From NCBI GenBank assembly GCA_947652115.1, contig OX393562.1:32960639-33024638 (forward strand): DNA of 64,000 nucleotides, in the 5' to 3' direction. This DNA is from Blastomussa wellsi. Lineage: Eukaryota > Cnidaria > Anthozoa > Scleractinia > Plerogyridae. Of this stretch, positions 19,801 to 31,800 are shown one piece after another. A program made the translations under genes and the position numbers. The notes under the pieces were generated by a model, which made no database searches, was not told the origin of the DNA, and worked only from the letters and a program-made list of their open reading frames with translations. Every line of letters starts with the position of its first letter. Within the stretch, counting starts at the first letter, position 1.

Positions 19801-22800
19801 AGGCCTACAAAATGGGCAAAAAAATCCTTAAGTTTTTTTGCAAGTAAATTTAGGTACATTTTGTAAGTAACAAAATGAGTGACCAGAAACAACATTTGAA
19901 CTGGGTAGAATTGAAGATACACTGACAATGATTGCTTCTCTTGCATAAATGATCACATCACTCTTCAAAAAAGGGACAATGATGCACGAGGAAGGTGAGG
20001 GACAGGAGAATCTGATGTGGTCACCAGTGTCAAGCCACCTTAAATACAGAATGTGAATATGTCAGAGAAGGTAACTGATGATGAAAGTTGCTTACTTGTA
20101 TTGTATTGGTCTGTTTATCTCTGTGTAATTCAACAGACAGGCTACTTGAAGAGGATCCTGGGTTACTGTGATCTGCCAGATTCAAAATAGTATATAAAAT
20201 TAGAGATATCAAATGCACTCTGTGGGCTGAACACAGTCTCTCTGGGTGGTCAGCTGTATTACCCAACTTGGCATGGCTTTAATCATAAAAGCAAACATGA
20301 TGACAAACTCGGCAGCAACTATATCTTTAAAAAGGCCTCACCAGCTCATAAAATGTGGTCAATAGTTTTGCATATTGCCAAGAGGGGTAAAATACGGCTG
20401 GTGCATGCGCAAATTGTGAGCGGATCATTACGTAAACAAATTGAATTTTCTCGAAATCTATTCATTAGAAATGATGATTTTTGGCATGCTTTCAGACAAT
20501 ATTATGACTCACACACCTTAAGTGTAAGCATGAAAATCTGACAGAGGAAATCAGCAATATGCTTAGAATTAAATAGAACAACAATTTCCAGCACATTCCA
20601 CCTCTTATACTTTGATGGGTCAGTACTACCACTCTTTACACGTTGGACATCTGATTTCGTTAGTCACTTGAATGTATGATTCCAAACCGAATTGGACTCT
20701 AACTAGCTCAGTCAAGCTTTGCCATTATTAATAGCTGACAAACCTCTTTTACGGCCAAGATCTTGCTGACTTCCACTTTCTTCACTGCAAGACAAAACGT
20801 TTTGTGTCATAGGACTTAAATGTAGGGTAAACCTGAAGAAAATGCGTTCCTTAATAGAGTTTTGGTTTATTCAAATAACAAGGAGCCTGGGCATCTTCAT
20901 GAAAAGCCATGTGAAACCCTGCCACAAGACCAACTGCTTTGGTTACTCTGTCCTGGCATACACAAATTAAATGTTAAGCCATTTTCGTATCTGAAAACCT
21001 GCTTATAATTTGACAATCTTGTCAATACTACCACCAACCACCTATTTAACTCCCCGATATTTAATACCCTGAAGAAATTTTCACCATCATTACAACCACA
21101 CAAAATGTCTAACAAGATAAATAGTATCGATGCAAATATAAAATACAAATATTGTGTTCAATTCAGTTTTTTTCGCTGCATAGGCAGTAGTTTATAAAGA
21201 GTCCAAAATTAAATGAACTGTCACCACATTTATCTGTATCAGTACTTGCATCATCAAAATGTTGAAACTACACCTCAGAACAACCAACTTTCTAAAGCCC
21301 AATATGGTCATATTACAGGGTTTTACTGCTATAGAAATAACAGAAGCCTGGTGACCATTTAGGAACGAGATCAAATCAATGCTGCAGCTTCAAAGTTAAT
21401 CATTGTAAATCTGCAGTAGTCAAAATTACCTGTCCTCTCCTGGCGCAGAACTTGTAAACACCTGCCGCGTAATGGGAGTGGAGCTATCACTGCTACCAGG
21501 TAAATGGTTGTTGGTTCTTACCTGAAGAGTATTTTGAAAATTGATATCAGTCTTACAATGTAATAGTGCAGTTCCATGCTTAGTAAATGTAAATTATGAT
21601 TGACTTGTTTTCTGTACATCACTTGTGTCTGCTCCAAAACCTGGGTTGGTAAAAAAATTAGATTGATAAGAACAGCTTGGTTTCAAATTTGTAACCTCAA
21701 GCCAGAGTCAAGAGTTTCCATGCATGATTACGGCTTGCGAAACATACTGACTACTGTATAAAGCACTCCAAACTATTTTAATTACATGATCTCTTTGAAA
21801 ACATTTCTGTAAGTCAGTTAGTGTGATTTTAAATTTGTAATGGATTAGTAGCTTCAATGTCCTTTCATTTCTATGATAACGTTTTTCGGTTTCAAGCTAG
21901 CTAGACAAGCTCAAGACTGGTAGGCCCTAAACTGTGATCTTACTGGAAGGGCCCTGATGCTGTTTTAGAGGATTCTTCAAAGAGAGGGAATCTATAATAT
22001 CATCAATGACATCAGTCATTGATATTTTGTGTCAAATGGACAACATTAATTAAGCTCACCATTGCTGGTCCTAATGGCCACCTTGCAGCTGAAAAATAAA
22101 ATAAACAGATGCTCATTACAAGTTCAATAAATATTGTTGCGAAACAACTACATTTTCACATTGGGGTAGGATTTCTCTGTTTTTCACTACTAGTAAAAAT
22201 CAAATAATATTAATAATAATTGTGCAAAAACTGTAAAAACGGAACTCATAAAAAACACAGAAAATCAACAGGAAAAAGTCACTGCATAGAAACTTGGAGA
22301 CACTGTTTATATAAGCTATGCTCAAAAACAGGCCAAGCATCTCTGTCACTAGTTGCCATTAGATAGCAACAGGATTCAGGCAGGGCTCGAAATTAACTTT
22401 TTCGTTCGGGAGCCAGCTGGCGACTAACGGAAAATTTTTGGTCGCCAGATCGTAAATTTTGGTCGCCAACTTATTTTATATATAACTTACACAAGAAAAC
22501 GGTTCATACATAACTTTGTATGCAAGAAAAGCCACAATTGAAGAGCGAAAACAATTAGAAAAAACACGAGTAACAATTTGTTATAAACTACCGTTGTTCT
22601 CAGGTGATATGTCTGTGGTCCGAAGGTGATGGTTTTCGCCATAAACATTTGAAATGAAGCGAAGCATAAAACGTTCTAAGTCCGTAGTTTTCATTGTGAG
22701 ACAAGCACCGGTCCTTGTGTATTTTCCCTTTGCTACTGCTTCCAAAAGCAGTTCTTTACTTTCGACTTGCTTACCTCGACTCAACCTCGTTCCCAGCGTC

Positions 22801-25800
22801 TCTCATCTTCCCGCCCCCCAAGAGAGAGCGAGAGAAAGATGAGAGACGCTGGGAACTAGGTTGACCCACAGGCAGCCCAAGCTCACGTTGTGATCAGTAT
22901 CATGTCATGGCAAAAATATAAGAGTTTGTATGGGAATAATTTACAACACCTTTTAACAAACTGAAATACTGCCAAATCTTAAATAAAATTGCCTTACCTT
23001 ACTTTCACTGTGTTTTTATTCTTGTCTGAACGCTTATTTTGCCGATTCTTGGCCATTTAGGCGAGTTATCGCTTTCTGGGTTCCCCACTACAAAGAAAAG
23101 AACAAGGCTGCACACTCCAGTTCGGAACGCCCGACGAGCCAAGCGAAAAATCCCAGCTTAAAATGGTCAAACGGCCTCAAATCCATCGCGAATTCCAAGA
23201 AGATATGTTCTAGTTTCATTTTAACTCAACAACAACTCAGTCCAGGCTCTGTCATCGATGTCAAGCGGCCGTTTCCTTTCAAATATCCAAGGTAAAAAGA
23301 TCTCCATTGTGTCTGTACACGCTCGTCACGACACACGACCGTTAAAAAACTTCTTGGTAACCCCGCCTCGTTAACAAACTATACCTCACCGGAGTACCAC
23401 ACCGNNNNNNNNNNNNNNNNNNNNNNNNNNNNNNNNNNNNNNNNNNNNNNNNNNNNNNNNNNNNNNNNNNNNNNNNNNNNNNNNNNNNNNNNNNNNNNNN
23501 NNNNNNNNNNNNNNNNNNNNNNNNNNNNNNNNNNNNNNNNNNNNNNNNNNNNNNNNNNNNNNNNNNNNNNNNNNNNNNNNNNNNNNNNNNNNNNNNNNNN
23601 NNNNCGTGTACAGGCACAATGGAGATCTTTTTACCCTGGATTTTTTAAAGCAAACGGCCGCTTTGACATCGATGGCAGAGCCTGGACTGAGTTGTTGTTG
23701 AGTTAATATGAAACTAGAACATCTCTTCTTGGAATTCGCGATGGATTTGAGGCCGTTTGACCATTTTAAGCTGGGATTTTTCGCTTGGCTCGTTGGGCGT
23801 TCCGAACTGGAGTGTGCAGCCTTGTTCTTTTCTTTGTAGTGGGGAACCCAGGAAGCGATAACTCGCCTAAATGGCCAAGAATCGGCAAAATAAGCGTTCA
23901 GACAAGAATAAAAACACAGTGAAAGTAAGGTAAGGCAATTTTATTTAAGATTTGGCAGTATTTCAGTTTTTAAAAGGTGTTGTAAATTATTCCCATACAA
24001 ACTCTTATATTTTTGCCATGACATGATACTGATCACAACGTGAGCTTGGGCTGCCTGTGGTTGACCTCGACTCTTTTCGCTGCCGACAAACAACGCCATG
24101 CTTGGCCCAGGCCCCTACACAACCACATTCCTCGTACCAGTCTCCAACCGGGAGGAAATAAAAATGGGCTCAGTGCAGTTTTTAGGTCTTCGTTTCATTT
24201 TAGACAGAACGTTTTAGGGAGTTATTACGGAAGCACCTCTTGAATTGAATCACTATCTTCTTAAGTTAAAGTATTAACAAACGCTAGGAACTATTCACTC
24301 CGGTACTTTTTTTTTTCTTTTTCTTTCCGTTTATTAACCACCTTCTTTCAGTCAGTTTTGCAGGTGTCCGCCTTCCAACTGGCAGGTGACAAGTTCTCCA
24401 AAATGCCTTACGTTTAGGGTACCGTTTTCTTGGTGAAGGTCCCGTAAAAGTTTTAAACTCATTACTGTTAATTTTATACGACAATAAATCTTCAAGAAGC
24501 CTTCAAAAGATATTTGAGTACCACAACTTAAAATAACACCGTGTACGGTACACATCATTATTGTACTTTTTGGGCATCTCTTTAAATGCATGCAGCAATT
24601 TTCCTTTTGTATGATTGTCGATTGTCTAGGCTACCGTCCCTTGACCACAAAAAGTAAACAGGTTTGTCAAGCGTATCAACTCGGGGCTTTAACGAGTTCA
24701 TCATTAACGGGCGAAACCTGAAGTTGACTTCGGGATGCAAGGAATAAACTGGCCTCCCGATCACTGATGTTTATCCTCACATGTAGCCACTGCTTCGGCC
24801 TTCACTGCATCAATTGTCGTTCCGCCGTCTGTAAGAACTCTGTCGCCACTCGCCGTCAAAGCAACCGGAAATAACACTGATTCCGAAATTTCTGTAAGCT
24901 CAGCAGTTTTTTTAAACACTTCATGAGTCGTATAATACTCGGCATGAAAATAAAGTTCACTTGCAACAAGAAGACGTAGAGAGTTACTTCCTGATTCATC
25001 TCCACATAGGCTCAGCGAAGTAGAATTTTATAAACAATTACCATTTCCTGTTGCTTGCAGTGCAACGCGATGTCCTGTCTCATTTGCATCACCAATGTCT
25101 GGAATTAAGCTAGTTCCTAGAGTATCCTTCGGCAGTTTGGTGAAATCTACTTTCCCTACATCGACAACTGATGAAGGATTCAAAGTCTGGATTAACCTTT
25201 GGGCTGAATCTTCATCATCTGCACGTAAAAACTCACGCAATTCCCTCAACTGATTTGTATCTGCCGCCATATTTTCGCGGCAAATGAAAGCACATGGTGT
25301 TGAAGTGCGCCTGCGATCACAGTTTCGGAAGAAGCCGCTGAAACAATATGGCGCGCTGTAAACACAGTGTTGACGTACGCGTGTCGAAATACAATCAATT
25401 TTTACGATTTACTTATAAAATTCAGACATAATTTTAGTGTGGACGGAAAGGTGAGTTGTATACTAGCTACCATATCTGAATGATTTCCTAATACAAAGAT
25501 TTAAGACCAAAAGTTGTGTCGTGGTTTTCTTTAGTTATCGGACAAAATGCGAGTCCTGAAAATTTAGTCGCCAGTGCTAAACTTTTGGTCGCATTGGCGA
25601 CCAGTGAGTCGCAATTTCGAGCCCTGGTAGTGTTCTGAAATGGTGGTCTTCCTCAGTTAGATTAAAGCTATAGACACTTGAATGACATATCAAGTGTTAT
25701 AAGAAACGATATAATTTGGTTTTATCAACTGGGTTGATAATGTCAATTGGCCACCGTAAAGAGATTCAAGAGCTGACGTTTCGTTTTCAAGGAATTGTGC

Positions 25801-28800
25801 GTCGTGTGTTTTTATATACAGAAAGATGGAGCTTCGCTATTGGCTGGTGCCTGGTAACGTGAAAACTTCGGAATAAATTAGTTGAATGAAAAGCGTTCGT
25901 TGATACCGTGAGGATTAAGAGTGCCGATTTGAAAAATAAATTTTTGTTCTAGAGTTTTACGGCTGTCCGTGTTTCCTTGGTGAAGGGAAAGGCCGCAGAC
26001 TGCCATATGTTGCTTAGAATGATTTGGGAGATTGGACCGGTTTCGATGCATTTTTGTCGTCTTTCTCTACGTCACGAAGGTGTTCTCGGAATCGGTCGCC
26101 AAGTCGTCTCCCTGTTTCGCCGATGTATAACTTTTTGCAAAGAGTGCAAGTTATACAGTAGATGGCATTGGCTGAGGTACAGGTGAAATGATCAGTGATT
26201 TTGATAGATCGCTTGGGTCCCGATATTTTGTCAACGTTGTGAATGAAAGGGCATCTTTTGCATCGTGCGCGAGCGCATTTAAAAGTTCCGGGTTGATCAC
26301 TAGTTTGGAATGCACTTGTGACTGAAAAGTTACCTATGTTTTTGTCGCGTTTAAATGAAATTAATGGCGGTTGCGAAAAGATTCTACCAGTGTCGGGATC
26401 ATTTTGAAGTAATTTAAAGTTTTTGAGAATGATGGATTTAACTGCGTGGTTGTGAGGGTGAAATGTGAGGGTGAATGGAATTCTATCGTTGTTTTCTCTC
26501 TGTGACGTTTGTAGTGCTGACTGTCGATCAATTTGCTGGGCGCGATGATGGCCTGCTTGAACAACAGAAGCAGGATAGCCGCGTTTGTCGAAGAAATTGC
26601 ACATTTCCTCTGATTTTAAGGAAAAATCAGAGTCGTCACTACAAAGACGGCGAAGTCTAAGAAACTGAGAATAAGGAATGGAATTCTTGACATGTGATGG
26701 ATGTGAAGATGAATACAACAAATAGCTATGAGAATCTGTGGGTTTGTAGTGCACACTGGTGCATAAACTGTTGCCTTCGATAGAAACTTTGATATCCAGG
26801 AATGCTAAGGAAGTATCGGAAATTTCCCAGGTATATTTAAGGGCAGGATGAAACGAATTAACAGCGGTTATAAATTGATTAATTGTTAAGATTGAGCTGT
26901 TATAAATTGATTATTTGTAAAGATGGCAATTAGGTCATACACCTTAAAAAATTAAGGAGCTTGAAAGGTGTAACTTTAAATAAAGAACAGATGTTAAATC
27001 TGCGACTGGTAACTTTGCAACTGGTATAAGCTGTGTACTGACCTCCACAAGTACATTTACACTGACACATCCCTGAACTGGCCGATGTTTCCTCTGTTGA
27101 TGCACTATTATCTTGCGTTGCAGGGGCAGCCATATGTTGATGTTGTGATGGCAGAAACCCTTTGAGAGGTGGGATTCCATTTACGGTTGCCATCTCTGCG
27201 TTCCGTCTGAACGGTACTTGTCTGAAGGTTAAAAAGGCATAATGCTTGTTAGTATATTCTCAGCTCCGACTATTGCATTTCTAGCTTTTTGATTGGCTAA
27301 AAAACTCCGACTATGAGCCAATAGTCGGAGTTTTACGTCATATGGAAAGTCGGGAGTCGGGGCGCATGTGACTGGAAGTTGTATGCTCTTTCCGGACGCT
27401 TTGTAAAATTGTGGAAATAAAAATCGGCGGCAAAACCCGGTTTGAGAATTTACTAAAACAATTATTCCATTCGCCCTTGTTGGATATGAAGTGATTATAA
27501 CCAACTCGCGTTACCCGCTCGTTGGTTATTTTATCACTTCATATCCAACGCGGGCTCACGGAATAATTGTTATACATTTGAGAAAGTAGCCTTGTAGATA
27601 TAATACAAAACCACAGCAGGGCACGAAATTGCGCCTAATACAGGCGCCAATGCGACTAAAATTTTCGTGCTGGCGACTAAGATTCAAAAGTTAGTCGCCA
27701 AGTTGGCCACCAGAATTCTTTAGGTGTTTTATATCTTACCTTGATGGTTTTTGCAACTAAATAAAGCTTTAAAGTAAATGAATCGACACGAATGATGTCT
27801 GCTGTTAAGCAAAATCGTCACGAATGCTACGAACCGAACTTGTCAACATCCGCCATCTTGGATTTTCCAAATAGTACGTTGTATATTGTGAAGTGAAATG
27901 TCCCTTTTGCTAACAACACATATTGCGGGCTCATAACATTCCGTAGTTTTCCGACCGTGTAAACTCTTTCCACGTGCTCTCATTTTGCTTCATTTAAATT
28001 TAAAATGAGCGACAGTGATCAGGATCGGGAAGAGTTATTTGAAGCACTGAATGCGTGTACAACCGTGACCAAGGACGCCGTTTTCGAATTCTCACGGCTA
28101 GAATAAGATACATGTATGTTTAAAAATGAAGCAACAAGCAAAAAAGGATCTGTTTATTTTATTGTTACAGTTCTTCAAAATACGTAAGTTGATACTATTT
28201 TGTTATGTAGTTGTAGTAACTAAGGTAACTAAAGTTGCATTAGCTTTAATTACAAACTGAAGGTTCCTCAGTCTAGCTTAGGCACGTTTGTTTGATTACT
28301 TTCCCCTTTTAAGTGAATAAAGTGGTTGTGTAGACACTTAAAAGCTAGTAAAACCCTTCCATTTGACATTGTTGTATAAATTAATGTGTTTTTTCTTCAA
28401 TCTTATTTTTGGCTCCTAAATTTTTGGCCTTGGCGACCACTCTGAAAAATTTAGGAGCCAAATGGCTCCTTGATAAAAAAGTTAATTTCGTGCCCTGCAC
28501 AGGTAATACCAGATATGCATAGTGGTCCATCAAGCTGGAGCTTATCCCAGTTTCGGTGGCAGGAAGCACCTTGGAGTATTTCTACTCCCTCTGGATGGGA
28601 TGCTAGTCCATCGCATTAAAATGTAGTTAAGTGTTAATTTAACTAAGTGAACAACGAGGAGCAAGTTTGCTCAGTGGTTGGTGTGGCATTAGTTTTTATT
28701 GGCTCAGGGGTCTTTAGCGTTTTGTGGTGTTGCTACTGTCATGCTGCAGTCCCGGGCTGTTGTCAGGACAGTTTTGGCATTCGCAGGGTCAGCGGTATTC

Positions 28801-31800
28801 TGACGCGTTATGCGTGCGCCGTAGCGTGTGCTTGTAGCGCTCAGGCCGATTTTGTAGCTCACAATTTTTAGTGTTCCCTCCCTCCTCTCCCATTTTTTAG
28901 TTTTTAATTTATGAAGTGCTACTTAGTATTGTACTTCGTAGTTTCTTCCACTGAACTTCTAAGTTCAGTGTGACAGGTGCTAGGGCTGTGGCTCGTGGCT
29001 GGATTGCGGGTAGGGCAGGCCAATTGGAGTGTATCTGGGTTTGGGGTCGGCAGCTCCAGCCCCGGATTCCTGGGCACCCAACCGCCAAAGGCGTTAATTT
29101 GCCGGTACCCATTTATACACCTCGTGGGAGGCCTGGTCGACTAATGGTTAGCATGCCAAACTCTGGATTGGACGGTTCAAGTTTGAGTCTCGGCCAGGGC
29201 ACTGCGTTTTGTTCTTGGGCAAGACACTTAACTCTCACAGTGCCTGCCTCCAAAAGAGGCAATAAAAAGTGTCTTGCCCAATAACCCAATGCAGTGTCTT
29301 GGTCAGAGCACTCACTTGGAATCCAGCACAGTAACCATTGGGCCACTGTACCTCCCACAACACAAAGCTACTGCTATTTAACAATTAGATTATGAGCTCG
29401 AGATTTCTATGGGGTGATAGTTGATGAGGCCAAAAATCATAATAAACAAATCATGTGTCGGTGAAAAAGGTTTACATCTTCCTGCGAAACTTCCTGCGAA
29501 ACTTTGCTAAAGCATGAAGACGTCGCCATTTTGAAGACAACCTTAAACCACTGCACTCAAATGGCTGATAGTGTGCAGTGGCTCAGCCAATCAGATTGCA
29601 GCATTTCCATTAGTATACTAGTAGATTTTTACTCATCAACTATCACCCCATAGAAATCTTGAGCTCATAATCTAATTGTTAATTATATCCTAAACGTAAA
29701 AACTGTCAGGTAGTATACTAACCTGCATGGATTTCTCCATACAATGAAGAGAAGAAGCACCACAATGCAGAAGGCACTGATTGTACATCCAATGATGATA
29801 CCAAGCTTTACATTAAATTCAGGATTATCTTCTATTTCCGATATCTTGGGACTCTTTGTGGGCACCACCACAGATTTGTTATCTTTTGTTGTGAGAAAAA
29901 AAAAAGCTTCTTTTACTTGAAGCACTTACTTTTTAACTTATCACTCGTATTGTTAAATTTTGAAATGTTCGCATTTTTTGCTAGCTAGCATACAATAACT
30001 GTAGCAACAAATTAAACACTGGTTCTAAGCTTGTTACTTACATGCACATAATACAACTTCAAATGCTTATTAGGTGGCTTCCTGGCATCTGCATTCTCTC
30101 AAGTGGATAGTTATCAAAGTCCTATGAGAATACTGTAAATAAACCCCTACAAGGCAGCCAGCCACCTCAATTAGTCACTGTGCCAAACTTTTGGCTTTCC
30201 CAATTAGTGAGGGAGGCAAAATTGACAGCAAGCATAGAACTTGAAATCTCTGCCCCTCACAGTTCTTGCACTTATAATTGGCCACCATCAAAAAGTTGTC
30301 AACACAATGTGAAATCCTGAAGAAGTAATCAAAAATTTGTCCAGCACTTGGAGATGGTATAGCATGTAGCACTGTGAAGTCTGGTGCACACAAGTGACAT
30401 AATGGCAAGGTCATGCAAATGCTAAAAAGACCTCACATTGACATTTGATGTCACCAGAGTGAACAACACAACATGACACAGTAGGAACAGAATGACACCA
30501 AGCTACCTGAACATAACATAAGGAAAACTAGTCAGACAATCTCAGATAGTGCAGAGTGTCATCTACAACTGAGCACATACAACACATAAGGCCATGGAAA
30601 ACGATCAAGGACACATTGTTGCACTTTTCGAGCAAACTGGGAAACATTTTTTGCAAACATAAAATGTTTCTCAAACAAAAAACAGAACAAATTTTTTGTA
30701 TTATTGGGCAAACAGGAAAACATTTGTGTCCGCAACAGCCTTTAGGATGGTCATCTACAAAGGCAGTATACGCCTACTCCCAGCCTGTCTTGCCTTTGGT
30801 TATACTTATACTATTTGCTTGTTGCTTGCCAAATATGAGCAGACAGAAACTTCGATTGATTTAAGGCGTTTCAGTTTTTTCAAGACTGGAGATAACTGGT
30901 GGAATGTTAAATATCTGATGAAAAAAATTGAAAGAGAAAAGATTTTGTTTCATTGAACTAGCAATTTTTCATTGAAATGATAAAGGAATAGTCAAGGAAT
31001 AGAACGTTCTTATTCTGTTGCCACCATCACTTGTATTATCTTCTGTAAAAACCACTTAAAATTAATGGTAATGGTAATGGATTTGTATGGCGCATTTTCC
31101 ATATACATGTTCAAAGGTGCTTTACATTTCTAGTCAAGGTGAAATCGGAGATCAGCATGTTAAGGCGCCTATGGCAACTGCTATCAGTCCATTCATGACC
31201 TCACCCAACCCAACAAACCCATGAGTACATTATGCAAACAGACCAGACCACAGCACTGGGAACTCCATGCCCTACTCTTTACGATTAGTGTGTAGGTTCT
31301 TTAACGTCCCCTGCTGACCCGTAACACTGAAGATGCAGGACACGGGACCTACAATTTTATCATCCTTTGTTCTAGAAACCGCAGAAAGGACAGTACCACA
31401 AGGAGGGTATGGTGTTTTCTGAAACATATATATATGTTTTGATATTAAAGGAGTAGCACAGATACCAGTGTTTTACATGGTACAGTGCACACAGGTTCCT
31501 ACTAACCACCCACCCCTCTGCAAGACTAATTAATTAATTGATATCAATTAAGTAAACAAACATTAAAGTTTACACATTAGTGCCTTATAGCTTTAGTGCC
31601 TTAGTGCCTTAGTTCCTTAGTGGTTAGAAGAGGACAGCCCACAAAACATCATCCCAATAATGCACTCTGCACTAAAAAAATTAATAACCTTTTTTAAGTT
31701 GTGATGTTGCTAGTGTGTAACAGACCTAAGATAGTTCTATAGCGTTCCATCAATATTTCAATTACCTTGCTTCTCTGCAGAAATCTTTATTATCTTGGAC

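Larger units (their letters stand above)
22381..25626. mobile_element. Composite CAGGGCTCGAAATT-ended DNA element, 3.2 kb
   Basis: Ends are CAGGGCTCGAAATT and AATTTCGAGCCCTG. Subterminal GTCGCCA and TGGCGAC motifs occur at both ends. The flanks (TCAGG and GTAGT) do not match, so a target duplication is not confirmed. Inside are a hairpin, the gap-spanning palindrome and the broken OTU-like gene. It lies in the intron between neogenin exons 14 and 15. Confidence 0.65.

Noticed and set aside
28970..29358. Overlapping ORFs of about 100 and 81 codons on opposite strands
   Set aside because: They fall in the two opposed SINE copies and show no domain.
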